Origin: Immersiella caudata
Lineage: Eukaryota > Ascomycota > Sordariomycetes > Sordariales > Lasiosphaeriaceae
Direction of reading: 5' to 3'
Length of the DNA stretch: 64,000 nt
Assembly (NCBI GenBank): GCA_030512335.1
Contig: JAULSU010000005.1
Span: forward strand, 62,001 to 126,000
Below the pieces are notes generated by a model. It made no database searches and was not told where the DNA came from. It saw only the letters and a program-made list of their open reading frames with translations. This document shows positions 22,794-32,748 of this stretch, one piece after another; the stretch's first letter is position 1, and each line of letters opens with the position of its first letter. The position numbers and the translations under genes are program-made.

Positions 22794-24428
22794 TCAAACT
22801 CCCTTAATCCCCAACGGCCCAATACCCAACCCCGTCTCAAAAAGCAGCGCCAAAACACCGGTCTCATCTCCCTTCACCATCTCTAAATCCACCTTGTCTG
22901 GAAGATACCCAAACTCCAAACACAACCTCAACATGCCCTCGTCCCCATCAACTAACGACATCAGCCCCAAATGCGCAACATCCTCCCTACTCGCCCCGCC
23001 TTCAAACAGCACCCTCACCATCTCCTCATTCCTCCCCGCCCACATCAGCGCCGCCCTATCCGGTCTCACCCCCTGTTTCAACAGCGACACCACAACGGGT
23101 ACATGACCCCCCTTCACCGCGCCCTGCAATATCCTCAAATCCGGCCTCACCCCCCGATTCAACAACCACCTCACCGTCGGTTTCTGCCCCTGCGCCGCCG
23201 CCACCGCCAAGGGCTGCTTATCCAACCTCGCACCCTTCTCCACCAACGTCTCTAGCATCCTCACATCCCCTTCCTCGGCGACTTTCGTCAGGGGTGAATA
23301 ATGCCTCGTGCCAAACCGTCCCTTGCGCTGGATGCATATCCTCCCGATGTAATGCACGTTCGCATCAACCTGTCCATCGCCGATTCTTACCAACGAGTTG
23401 TTCATCTTGCGGAAGAACTCGCCTGTCTCGGAGGGACCAGACAAGTCACGCACTTGCAACCCGAGGAAGGATTTCATCCCAGACGCTTTGTCGCGACAGG
23501 GAAGAATGGCTATTCCATTACGCCAGTTTCCAAGGAGGCGGACGTGCAGATGGATACCTTTATTGTCAACAGTGATTCCGCCGACAAGCGGGTGAGATGA
23601 CGGTAAAGGGATGGCGTCGCGGGCGCGGATAAAACCATGCGGGGAGGTGGCGAGGAGACAGGGACCTTCTTCTTCTGACGAAGAAGAGGAGGCGGGGTCG
23701 ACTTCCCAGGCAAAGATGGTGTGGTCGTCGGAGGTCTTGAGGATTTGTTCCTGCAGGCGCTGAAAGGCGCGATCGCCTTCGCCGTAGAGCATGGGCATGT
23801 TGATGCCGAAGATGCCCATCAGGCAGTAGGCTTGGTCTTCGAGGCGGGTGGTTTGGCGGGTCGAGGCCCAGGACATGCGTTGGGCGATGCTGGCGGTGGA
23901 GGGGTCGGAGTCGAGGAGGACTTTTCCCGGGATACCAGTGATGTAGGAGAGATGGTGTTGGAGGGTGGCTTTGGTGCCGATTTCTTGCCAGGATTGGTCG
24001 AGGAAGACGATGATGGAGGGGGCGATGAGTTCTTGGAGGGTCCAGCCGCGGGTGAACCATCGGCTGTGTTCTAGGGTGTGAGAGGGGTCGTCGGAGATGA
24101 CATCGGAGAGGTAGGCGAAACAGAGGGTGGATTTGCGGTACCACTCGTACATGGAGTTGATGGCCTCGGAAAGTTCGGCGCTGCTGGTTTTATCGATGCA
24201 GCATGTGTCGATCCACACGTAGTCGAAGCCATGGGCGGCGGCGATGGTGCGGGTTTCGATGATTTTGGTCAAGCCCGGTTTGGAGGGGTCGGGGTTGCCT
24301 TTTTGGACCTCTTGGAAGGTGATTTCGCCTGGGCCCCATGTGTGCGAGAGAATAGCATACAAGGGGGTGCCTACCCCCCAAAACTCTGCAAACTCCAACT
24401 TTTCTGTTCTTGTTTTGAGCAGTCGCAT
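22794..24428 (-). CDS. HET-domain protein with C-terminal ankyrin-like repeats
   Basis: Single exon, 544 aa, start MRLLKTRTEKLEF at 24428. The HET core is complete: YAILSHTWGPGEITF (from residue 23), GFDYVWIDTCCIDKTSSAEL, SEAINSMYEWYRKSTLCFAYL and RWFTRGWTLQELIAP. The block that usually follows in HET-E/HET-D relatives is present too (RMSWASTRQTTRLEDQAYCL then GIFGINMPMLYGEG). The C-terminal 170 residues hold degenerate ankyrin-type helix pairs (SPLTKVAEEGDVRMLETLVE; LAVAAAQGQKPTVRWLLNRG; LQGAVKGGHVPVVVSLLKQG). HET proteins trigger cell death when incompatible hyphae fuse; the HET domain is a remote TIR relative. The repeats would be the ligand-sensing part. There is no NACHT or WD40 region. 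Whether this copy is an active incompatibility gene cannot be told from sequence. Confidence 0.92.
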   Translation of the reverse strand: MRLLKTRTEKLEFAEFWGVGTPLYAILSHTWGPGEITFQEVQKGNPDPSKPGLTKIIETRTIAAAHGFDYVWIDTCCIDKTSSAELSEAINSMYEWYRKSTLCFAYLSDVISDDPSHTLEHSRWFTRGWTLQELIAPSIIVFLDQSWQEIGTKATLQHHLSYITGIPGKVLLDSDPSTASIAQRMSWASTRQTTRLEDQAYCLMGIFGINMPMLYGEGDRAFQRLQEQILKTSDDHTIFAWEVDPASSSSSEEEGPCLLATSPHGFIRARDAIPLPSSHPLVGGITVDNKGIHLHVRLLGNWRNGIAILPCRDKASGMKSFLGLQVRDLSGPSETGEFFRKMNNSLVRIGDGQVDANVHYIGRICIQRKGRFGTRHYSPLTKVAEEGDVRMLETLVEKGARLDKQPLAVAAAQGQKPTVRWLLNRGVRPDLRILQGAVKGGHVPVVVSLLKQGVRPDRAALMWAGRNEEMVRVLFEGGASREDVAHLGLMSLVDGDEGMLRLCLEFGYLPDKVDLEMVKGDETGVLALLFETGLGIGPLGIKGV

Positions 24429-24679
24429 GATGGGAGTCGATGGTGATTGTGACTGGAAGTGAGCTGCCACCGAGCTGAGGCTGAGTGCCAGTTGGGCAGG
24501 TTTAGGCAGCGGACATGCGAGCCTGTCCCACAAGTCACGTGGATAGCATGTGCACAAAGCCCATGATGTTGCCAACGACGGGAGCAACAGGCAATTATTG
24601 CTCCGCAGGTGAGACGTTGTTCAAAGACAGAGACGAGTCTTTGTTACTATCCTTTACACGGCGGGAGAAATAAGTCTAA

Positions 24680-25171
24680 TCACACACCAACCTGGCGGAG
24701 CCTGTGAACATATTTCTCCTGCCAAGACCCCGTTCTCAATGTGGCAAGCACCTTCCACCCAAGTCGGAGACCTTTCTCCAGGATTTTGTTGGCCTCCCTC
24801 TGCAGTCTGTTGGTCTCCCTCTGCAGTCTGTTCTGCTCGCTCACCGGCTGGTTCCTTTGCCGCGTCTCCCATTGCGACCAGAACTTGAGAAATGCGTATA
24901 TAGCCACGGCGGGCAGCAAGGGGCGTGTGATGGAGGCTGCATCCACATGGATCGTAACTCCTCCCATGGTGGGTTGTGAAAGGGGCAAGGGCGCTTCTGC
25001 TGCCTGTCCTGCTGTTGGCTCTGCGGCCTCGGTTTGAGTCGGAACCGCCACTGAAGTCTCTGGGTCGGGTATACGATCAATGAGGCGAATTAGGGGGGTT
25101 TCGGGAATATCAGGAACACACGGAACCCGTGGGAGAGGAGGCTCTGGATGCTGTCGACCACGGCGTACCAT
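24680..25171 (-). CDS. small protein with a hydrophobic segment and a coiled coil, unknown
   Basis: Single exon, 163 aa, ATG at 25171 (MVRRGRQHPEPPLPRV). A Pro- and Ala-rich first half is followed by one weakly hydrophobic stretch (ITRPLLPAVAIYAFLKFW, about residues 80-97). Then comes a coiled coil with two exact heptads NRLQRET / NRLQREA, which come from a 21-bp tandem duplication in the DNA. The C-terminus is basic. No family is recognised. It lies between the HET gene and the DJ-1 gene, all leftward. Coding is supported by length, start context and the heptad pattern only, so confidence is moderate. Confidence 0.5.
   Translation of the reverse strand: MVRRGRQHPEPPLPRVPCVPDIPETPLIRLIDRIPDPETSVAVPTQTEAAEPTAGQAAEAPLPLSQPTMGGVTIHVDAASITRPLLPAVAIYAFLKFWSQWETRQRNQPVSEQNRLQRETNRLQREANKILEKGLRLGWKVLATLRTGSWQEKYVHRLRQVGV
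24789..24830. repeat. two tandem copies of a 21-bp unit
   Basis: Two adjacent 21-base copies differing at one base (TTGGCCTCCC / TTGGTCTCCC, then TCTGCAGTCTG). Inside the coiled-coil gene they encode two heptads on the minus strand. Confidence 0.85.
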
Positions 25172-25385
25172 GAGGTAGGTAGTTGCTCGGTGTCCATTCT
25201 CATTTGCAGTGTTGATTGCGTCTTTTTTGAGCCTGGATAATTCTCCCGCTCGACCACCGGCTACCTCGGAAACCTACCGGCGGCACAGGGCAAGCCCTCG
25301 CCAAAGTCCACAACAATCGTTCTATTTCGGCCGGCAGCCCCAAGCTTGCGAAGACACACAAGAATCAGACTTCCGGGGCGCTCCC

Positions 25386-26198
25386 TCACAGCACCACAAA
25401 CCCCTCTGTCTTCCTCCACGCATAGTCCAGCTGCTGCGTGACGGCCTTGGCCACTTCCTCCCCTGCATACAGCTTGACCACATACAGGCTCGCATCGATT
25501 CCACAACTCACGCCCCCACTGCTGATAATGCGTACTCCGTTGGCATTCACGCCCGAGTCAACGAACCGAGCCGCGACTACCGTTCCTGGTTTGTTGTCTG
25601 AGCTCTGGGCTGCAGCGGTCTTTACGCGCTCCTTGAGTCTATCATATGAACTCCAGTGCGTAGTGCAGAAACGGTCATTGAAGATGCCGAGAGCGCCGAG
25701 GAAGATGGCGCCCGTGCAAATAGAGCTGGTTTGGGTCAGTGAGTAGCGAATAACAAGATGAGGGGCCCCAGAGGGTGCTCACAGAAGTATCCGGCTTGGC
25801 TCTCCGTTGGCGCCTTCAGCGGACTCCAGTTTCGCAAAGGCCGAAAGAAGGTTCAGAAATGGTCCACGGACCCCTGCAACTTGCGCATCAATGGGTCCAG
25901 GGGTGCCACCGGGGACGATAAGTATGTCGAAATGCGCAATAGTAGCGATCAGTGCACCGTCCAAAGGGATATCCCGCTGGGTTGGATCAGAATCGGGCCC
26001 TTTGCAGTAAATAAGTGCGTACATTCTCACCTTGACTTGCACACCCTCGCAGGAGACCGTGACCTCATATTCAGCAGCCACAGTAATCTGGAAGAGGTCG
26101 CCGCCTTTGGTCTTCCGTAGGACCTCATAGGGCCCATTCATGTCCAGCGTATTGAAGCCGGGAAAGAGAACCAGCAGAATGTTCTTTGAGGATGCCAT
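25386..26198 (-). CDS. DJ-1/PfpI family protein (GATase1-like)
   Basis: complement(join(25386..25725,25783..26198)), 251 aa, one 57-nt intron (GTGAGC...AACCAG) joining ILL/SICTG. The N-terminus has the strand-rich start of the flavodoxin-like fold (KNILLVLFPGFNTLDMNGPYE) with the family acid in FNTLDMNGP. DILIVPGGTPGP comes next. The nucleophile elbow is SICTGAIFLGALGIF, with Cys as the expected reactive residue. THWSSYDRL and IISSGGVSCGIDASL complete the fold as in fungal and bacterial PfpI-type proteins related to isonitrile hydratase and ThiJ. Members are hydratases, glyoxalase-like enzymes or regulators; this one cannot be assigned further. No signal peptide is seen, so cytosolic. Confidence 0.88.
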
Positions 26199-26843
26199 TA
26201 CGTCTTGGAGGCTGGAATGTGGAGCAAATGTCCTCAGAGGGGTGAAGAGCCCAAAAACCTGGATGGTGGTGTAGGTTTATCAGTTGCGGATGCGATGTGT
26301 TGCGTCTTCCGAGGCTTAAGTCCGAAGGTGCGGAGTTGACCCCCTCTGAAAGAGAAGATGATTGGTTGCTGATTCTTGCGTGATGAGGCAATTGTGTGGG
26401 GGGAGCAGGTGCTTCACCTCGGTGAGCTGTATCGTATTCCAGTGCAACGGGTCTTCGGTTTCTTCGCACTACTCTGTGTCTGTCTCGTAGTTGCGTGGGT
26501 CGTAGACGCTGAACCCCTGATCCTCAATCACTTGAGACATCAATACCAGTGCGAGATACCATGTGCAAAAAGGTACATCTTTGGTGCTGGGTCGTGGCTA
26601 TTGATCTTGGCATTTTACGGCCGTTACGGACAATGAAACCGACCTCCTTCTCGTCGCGTTGACATCTTGGGTCGCTCGAGATGGGAGTCTGTTTGGTACA
26701 CACGGGAGTGGGCCCCCAAACTGAATCAGCTCAATGAATAATATAAACCCCTACTGGCGACGGTTGGCCACGAATAAAGGACTACAAGTTTCGAAGCAAC
26801 ACACACAATAGGGCTCTTCAGGCCCAAACGCGAGCGTCACTCT
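26199..26843. other. intergenic region
   Basis: 645 bases. An open stretch at 26376-26636 (plus) encodes a hydrophobic sequence but has no ATG and no splice sites that would supply one; I do not call it. A TATAAA-like AATATAAACC at 26741-26750 could serve the decayed gene to the right. Confidence 0.35.
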
Positions 26844-27918
26844 TTGGTTGCGGGGAAGCCCTCCGCCGAGCCGACAGACCATGATGGTGTCCCTCCGACA
26901 TACACACCCAACCCGCAGCTTTCCTCCGTTGCAGACACACCCCCAACCCCGGACATGAAGCCACGGATACCGACACCATCCCCCTCGCTCCGCTGCCGCC
27001 TCCCAAACCCCAAGGATGTCAAACACCTCTCGCAAGAAAAGGGGCGTGGGCCGATTATCACGCATTGTGCCTCAAGCTCGCTGACGACCGAGCCCGCCCC
27101 TTCAATCAGTCCTCGGGCCGCGGTCTCTCTGACACGCGATTTTGGCGTCCGAACAGCGGTTACCCATCCATCTGTCAACATGCGGCAGGAGGATGTCTGG
27201 ATCCCCTTCATGAGTGATGCCGAGCATATAACAGCGCGTACGATATACGAGATTGGCCACGCCACCAAGAACGCCGAAGACATTTGCAATCACTGCCGAT
27301 GAGACCAAGAGCTGGACTTTCTCGTTCGGCGATGGTCCGATTTTTTGGATTATGCCGGAATGGAGCCAATTAAGGGCCTGTCCGACTTCAAGTTGGACGA
27401 GCTGGCAGGTTTCACAGCACCCATTGCAGACCCAGAGGTATGCAGGTGAACAGAAGCGCTTGAGCAAGACTGCGATGCATTCAGGTACTACCCTCGACTC
27501 CACTGCGTGCGCTTTCGCGGAGTCGGATGTCGGTGTTCATCGAATGTCGAGGCTAGTGGCGTGTAAGTGTCCCCCCTACCAACCGGGAACCAGTTATAAT
27601 TCAATACTTATTTATAGCAAGAGTTGCCCATACTGCTATACTGATTTCACCTTCAGTGTCGTGGAGATGCCGAATACTTCTGGAGGCCGGGCTCTTGTGT
27701 TCACGAGTTGGAAAATGCTGGGAGAGGGCCCAGTGAAACATCGTTCTTCGTACAATTTTTTTGGGAACCACACACAACTTTCGTACGATCCGCCATCGCG
27801 TATTATACAGCCAGATCTCGCATACCAACAGTATCAAGAACCATCGTCGGTGGGGTACCGTATTTACAAGCCTGAGCTGGGCGTCGTAACAAAGGCTGCA
27901 AAAGCGCCAGGGGCTTGA
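26844..27918 (+). pseudogene. decayed gene with a CPYCYTDF motif, two in-frame TGA codons
   Basis: One frame runs from about 26844 to 27562. It is interrupted by TGA at 27300-27302 (ICNHCR*DQELDFLVRRW) and TGA at 27447-27449 (DPEVCR*TEALEQDC). A normal intron 27563-27617 (GTAAGT...TTTATAG) then joins EASG/V/KSCPYCYTDF, and the frame ends at TGA 27916-27918. The region RYYPRLHCVRFRGVGC...KSCPYCYTDFTFSV resembles a conserved C-terminal block in a family of fungal proteins of unknown function (CxxCxTDFxF, followed by a W-containing strand). A likely initiator is ATG 26955. Both stops differ from CGA by one C-to-T change. I cannot exclude that small introns skip them, but I found none of normal size. 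Function unknown. Confidence 0.45.
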
Positions 27919-28415
27919 AACGATCTGGGAGCACTCCAAGTGCCTGTACTGTATGCATTCCACAAAGTCGAATAAACAGTTGGTTCGATGAAACAGCGGA
28001 GAATCAGGTGATGTCCGACAAAATAGGCACGCGGTGGGAGAAATGAGTTTGGTCATCATTAGATGAACAAGAGGCCTAAAAGGGGAATCCAGGAGCCGTT
28101 CACGAATGTAAAGAGGCATTGGATACATCTTTCCATGTCCTTCATCCTAACAAGCAAGGCCTATTAAGAATGCAATGAGACATGGTCCTTCTCCGACCAA
28201 GGTACCTCACACCACGTAATAGGGCGCTACAATTCAGGGACTGGCATCCCGATCGGTCGCCAACCCCGAGCGATCGGCGAGCCCTGCCGAGAATCCGGAG
28301 ATAAAAGCCGCGGCCGGCCCGATCGATGACACCGACGAAATGCGGGGTCCAACTCCTCACCTTCAAAGTCAACACCTTTTCATCAAAAAACTCACTAGCG
28401 AAACACACCACCAAC
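27919..28415. other. intergenic region upstream of the DUF1989 gene
   Basis: About 500 bases. A 175-codon frame on the minus strand that overlaps the end of the decayed gene has no motif. Likely terminator and promoter sequence. Confidence 0.4.
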
Positions 28416-29586
28416 ATGTCGGCGCCTCCCCCTCCCAATCACCGCCCTCCCGTCCCCTCACCAGTCCCAGCCTACCTCGGCACATCCTCGCCTTCTCCTC
28501 TCGCCGTCGACCAAGCGCTATACACAACGATCGCCCAAGCCCCGCGTACTTTGTCTCAGGAATTCACCCTCCCGATTCGCTCCGGCCGCGCATGGAAAGC
28601 CCCCGCCGGAAGCATCATCCGCATCAGCACCCTCGAGGGAGCACAAGTGGGCGATCTGAATATTTGGAATGGGGATAATCCGAGGGAGAGGTTCTGGGCT
28701 TCAAAGACTAGGCAGTTGCATGCGTCACATGTCTCGACATTCGATAGACTGTGGTCATGTCTGCCTTGTATGCGGCCGATGGTGACCATCATCGGTGACT
28801 CGTTGAGCTGGTATGGCAAGGACGAGCAGGGCGGGAGGTATGAGTCAAGCCTTCACCTAGGCTTTAAACAAAGGGCCGGCTGACACGGAAAAGAGTGCAC
28901 GACCTCCTAGGCACACGGTGCGATCCCTACATCCGCAGCGTGCTGTCCAACGGGAACCAGTATGACTTTCACTGCCACAGCAACCTCACGCGGGCGGTGC
29001 TGCCTTTTGGGTTGGCCGAGAGTGACGTGCACGATGTCATCAACCTGTTTCAAGTCACGGGGTTGGATGAGAAGGGGAGGTATTACATGAGTCCTTGTCC
29101 AGCGAGGAAGGGCGACTTTATCGAGTTTCTGGCGGAGCAGGATGTGTTGATGGCCTTGAGTGAGTCCTCCCCGTCTGTCGTTTCTGCCTTCAGAAGCCCT
29201 CCCGCTTTGCGATTGGGTGTGAGATGAGTCGCGTGGTTGGCGTGTGGGGGGTTCGAGGAGGCTGGAGTGCTGTCCTTGTTCATGCCTGTGGCCGGATATC
29301 TCAGGCCTTGAGTCGATGTTTACTTGCTGCTTTGCTCCATCCAATGACTGACTGACGTCATGCAGGCACCTGCCCCGGCGGTGACTTGTCGCTGTGGGGC
29401 TTCGGCGAGAACAGCGAGGAGGAAATGATCAAGTGCTGCCGTCCGCTCAAAGTCGAGGTATTCCAGCTTGTCGACGGCGACCTGCTGTCGAGGCTGGGAT
29501 GGCAGCCTGCGCGGCCTGCTGATTACCGCGGAGCGCACGGCATGGTCATTGTCGAGGGCGAGTCGCAGGCTTCCGCCCGAGCTTGA
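28416..29586 (+). CDS. DUF1989 (urea carboxylase-associated) family protein
   Basis: join(28416..28837,28894..29159,29366..29586), 302 aa. Introns are 56 nt (GTATGA...GAAAAG) and 206 nt (GTGAGT...ATGCAG), the latter long for this window. The start is MSAPPPPNHRPPVPSP, a Pro-rich leader. Family blocks are in order: GRAWKAPAGSIIRISTLEGAQ, VGDLNIWNGDNPRERFWAS, then GTRCDPYIRSVLSNG, YDFHCHSNL, a C-terminal block around CPARKGDFIEFLAE, and STCPGGDLSLWG. Conserved Cys and His (CDPY, HCHSN, CPGGD) are probable metal ligands. Bacterial relatives lie next to urea carboxylase genes; fungal members have no settled function. The C-terminal tail diverges from the core. Confidence 0.85.
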
Positions 29587-30188
29587 GTGGAAATTGGGTC
29601 TGATATCGCAACTTTTTCTTATCCGAGAAAATTTGTTCGCTGGCGCTGAGAACAGTCCCGCTTCTGAACCGTGCACGTGCATGAACACGACTGCGCGGTC
29701 AACGGCCCCATGCGACGCTGCCCTGTCCCGCGGGGGGGCGTCTTTCTCTGCGCATGGGACGAGCCACGTCGCGCCGTGAAATAGCCCATTATTGGGCATC
29801 CAAGTGTCTCCAAACCGGCCCAGCCATTGGGATTTGTTTGGCGGTGGGCGGCTGGTCTCTGCGCCCGTCACCAATTCTCGGCTGCCACGTCATGGGCGCC
29901 GGCGAGCACTGACCAGTCGCGCAGCAGCCAAGGCGACCGACTTCTGCGAGCGCCGGGGCCAGCAATGCAATGAAATCGGTGGTCGGTGCAGTGGGTTTCA
30001 ATGGCTAAAATCCACATTTTAATAAATGAGACGAGTTTCGTCCGTTCCAGAAAAAAATGACGCTCCTGTCTCCTGTCGCTGTGCTGCCCGGTTTTTCTTG
30101 CTGCTGTCGCAAAACCGCAGCGAAATGGTTCACCTTCGTCGCTTCCACCGCATCCATCGTCGGAGCTAGCGCCCATTGAACTGTGATA
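29587..30188. other. intergenic region, tandem genes
   Basis: 602 bases between two plus-strand genes. Open frames exist on the minus strand but have no motifs. No repeat or RNA seen. Confidence 0.4.
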
Positions 30189-31597
30189 ATGGACTCTACA
30201 CGTGGAATGGCGCGCCAATTGAGCTCTCCGGGGTCGCTCCGGGGCAGCTCGGCAGATTTTTGGCGGCATCTCGTGGCGCTACCGTTTTTGGGACTCTGCA
30301 TCGCCGCATCACGCCTCCTGAGCATCGGGCCGGCGCTGTCCTTCGCCAAGGCCCAGCTCGACTCGCGCAACGTCGTCTGGAACGATGGCTGGCGCGGCGT
30401 GCCCATTCTCCAGAATTTCTACAATATCGGGGGGTTAGACGACATGTTTGTTTTTGTCCCGTCCGCGCTGGGAAACACCACTAACAACAAGATGTCAGCG
30501 TCTCCCTCGCCAACATGTTCTTCATGCCCGCCGTGTATGGCTACGACTCGGCCTCTCGGACTCAAGTCATCTCTTTTCTATCTGATGGCGGCGTCGTTCT
30601 CGCCATCTGGTGGCTTGAATCCCTCCGTTCAGGGCGGAAATCGTTGTATCTGCAACAGTATGCCCTCCCTTTTTGCTCACCTATCACATCTCATCTAACC
30701 AACCTTCCCAGTCCCTCCATCCTTGCCCTGACCGGCCAACTCATCGGCCTCGGCGTCGTCGCTCCTCTCTACGCCTTCCTCTATCTTACCGCATCCCCTT
30801 CATCATCCTACTCGTTGCCCTCAACCACCACCCCCGTCCTCCCCGCTCTCATTCTCGGATACTACATCCCCACCCTCCTCACCTTCTTCTCCCCCGACCT
30901 ACCCGACCGGCAAGCCTTTCTCTCCATCTGGCAACTCTTCCCGGTCTACATCAGTCTCGCCTACCACACCATCGCCTCCCTCTCCACGACGCCAAAGGAC
31001 GATGTCATATCCACCCGCCCTCCATCTTCTAACGCTTCGACAGCATCCGATTCCGATTCTGAGCCCGAACTCGATTCTGATGGCGCACCCCCTCTCCCAT
31101 CACTCGCAAAGCTGAATCGCGATGTCCTCCTCATGCGCATCACCATCGGCGTGCCTACTCTCCTCGGTGCCTTATCTTGGATGTTCACACTCATCCAAGC
31201 CAGGGGGGAAATCACAAGGATTTTCATCCCGAGTGGAACACCCAGCAGCGGACTTCCGAGCCTGACAGCATTCTCTGCGCAATTTCTTCGCTGGGACTGG
31301 GTGTCTGTGTTTGGGGCGATGGCGCTGTGGATGGGGTGGGTGTACGTGAGTGAGGGATCAGGGGTTCAACCTCAGGGGTATCTGCCGAGGGTGCTGAAAG
31401 GAGGTTCGGCAGCTGTGGGATGGGCGGGAATGCTCACTGCGGCGGGAGGAATTGGGTTGGGCTTCGGCCCAGGGGCGATGTTGGGGGTAGGCTGGTGGTG
31501 GAGGGAGGAGGTGAGGGCGGCGGAGCTGGAGAAGACCGTGTTGAAGAGGGAGGTGCAGAGGAAGGTGGATGCGCTGTTGAGGGCGAATGGGGCGTGA
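30189..31597 (+). CDS. polytopic integral membrane protein of a fungal-specific family
   Basis: join(30189..30433,30499..30657,30712..31597), 429 aa. Introns are 65 nt (CACTAAC branch, GATGTCAG acceptor) and 54 nt (GTATGC, TCTAACC branch, TTCCCAG); both restore frame. Seven to eight hydrophobic segments are seen, among them LVALPFLGLCIAASRLL, VVLAIWWLESL, SILALTGQLIGLGVVAPLYA, ALILGYYIPTLLTFF, MRITIGVPTLLGALSWMF and WVSVFGAMALWMGWVYV. Between segments 5 and 6 is a Ser/Asp/Glu-rich loop. The pattern YGYDSASRTQV followed by WWLESLR resembles membrane proteins often encoded in fungal terpenoid gene clusters, but no cluster gene is adjacent and I would not assign a pathway. The C-terminal 30 residues are charged and helical. 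Confidence 0.75.
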
Positions 31598-31675
31598 AAT
31601 TTGCCATTTTGCCAAGAAGGGGAGGAAGGGAAGTGCGGGATCCTGGAGGGGGTCCGAGAAAGAGGTGGAAGGTGC

Positions 31676-31681
31676 AAAAAA
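31676..31681 (-). terminator. RNA polymerase III terminator of the tRNA-like gene
   Basis: Six T in a row on the minus strand, 7 nt after the discriminator base of the tRNA-like gene. This is the expected Pol III stop signal. Confidence 0.6.
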
Positions 31682-31688
31682 GAAGCAT

Positions 31689-31783
31689 CTCCCTCGGTAA
31701 GGCTTAAACTTACAACCTCCGGATGCCTGACCCTTTTGAAGGGCATAACAGTCCGACGCGCTGTCCAGTTGCGCCATGGGGGA
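31689..31783 (-). tRNA. intron-containing tRNA-Asn (GTT)-like gene, possibly degenerate
   Basis: On the minus strand the 95 bases fold as a tRNA with a 21-nt intron after position 37. The D arm is GCGC/AACTGGACA/GCGC with the conserved GG. The anticodon arm is TCGGA / CTGTTA + A / TCCGG with anticodon GTT. The T arm is GTAAG/TTTAAGC/CTTAC, and a six-T terminator follows. U8, A14, G26, U33, G53, A58 and C61 are in place. Three defects are seen. The acceptor stem has two mismatches (5-68 and 7-66). The near-invariant C56 of the B box is T, giving TTTAAGC where TTCAAGC is expected. So it may be a weak or dead copy; the C56 change lies in a CpA-to-TpA context. Confidence 0.6.
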
Positions 31784-32299
31784 TTATTTGTTGTTGAGGG
31801 GAAACTGAAACGTGGGACATGAGGTGTCTTCGCCGATTGTGCGGGTGGGCCATAGGGTTTGGTGGACATCGTGAGGGAGGAGTCAGGGCGGGGCTCAGGG
31901 GTAACGGCCGAGCGACACCGGCTTTACGACATCACTGACATTTTTATCTCGTTTGTTGTTACCAGTAGCTAATAGACATGCCATAGACACGACTAGAATC
32001 AGACCTTTTCATTTGTAAAGCGTCGAGGGCTCTTTCCTATGGCCAGAGTTGAGATGCACGTAACATTGTTTGCAAATCACGCCCCATGAGTGCGAACCAT
32101 AATGTACCCTTTTGGCCGGAAAGGAAGAATAGAGTTATGGTCATAACATTTTTCATTTGACAGCCTTGCACTGATTTTGCTGGTATTTGTTAGGCTTCCC
32201 TCTCCAGTCCTCCTCACTCTTGCTTTCTTTCTACCTTCCTTTTCTCCATGATTTGCAGCAACAATCCTATTGTGACCGACACCAACCCCAACCAACGCC
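31784..32299. other. intergenic region
   Basis: 516 bases between the tRNA-like gene and the F-box remnant. No supported feature. Confidence 0.4.
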
Positions 32300-32736
32300 A
32301 TGGTGTCCCGCCTTCTTAATCTCCCGGATGAGCTCCTCCTCGCCATCTTTGAAGCTACTGGATACAGCCAGCCTTCAGTGCCTGCGACGTGCGGACCGCG
32401 ACTTCTTGCGACTTTTTTTCCGATCGATTATTCCGTCACTGGCACTACGATCTCTCGGCTCATGTTCTCAGCCTAGAGCCTGACAAATACCCTCGGTTTC
32501 CTTGGCTCCGAGGAAGTCCCGAATTTGAATCGGCGGCATACGACGAGGCAATGAATCGGCATCCACTCAATTTATGTTTCTGGCACGGTCTTGAGCCCCT
32601 GCGCCGTGCCCGACATTACACGCAAAGAAGGCGCTTAAGTCTCATCAAATTCCAATTCCCCAACTGGCCGGACAGCAACATGAGAAACCGGACAGGTTCT
32701 TTGCCCTCTTACGCCTCGGGGTATCCAACACTCTGA
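32300..32736 (+). pseudogene. F-box protein gene fragment with two single-base frameshifts
   Basis: The ATG at 32300 opens an F-box start (MVSRLLNLPDELLLAIF). The frame then moves by one base after CTCGCCATCTTTG to give KLLDTASLQCLRRADRDFLR. It moves again in a run of seven T (32413-32419) to give SDRLFRHWHYDLSAHVLSLE and about 90 further residues to a TGA at 32734-32736. Read across the two shifts this is a normal F-box followed by the usual variable region. F-box proteins link targets to the SCF ubiquitin ligase. The lesions could be real decay or sequence errors in homopolymers. The next open frame (from 32749) is in the same frame as the last part, so the two may once have been one gene. 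Confidence 0.6.
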
Positions 32737-32748
32737 ACCCGTTGAAAG

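Noticed and set aside
26376..26636. Hydrophobic 86-codon frame
   Set aside because: Starts only at TTG, no ATG and no splice acceptor to supply one.
27601..28128. 175-codon Cys-containing frame on the minus strand
   Set aside because: Overlaps the spliced end of the CPYCYTDF gene on the other strand; no conserved spacing of its cysteines.
30434..30498. Suspected frameshift in the polytopic membrane protein
   Set aside because: Explained by an intron with CACTAAC branch and GATGTCAG acceptor that restores frame.
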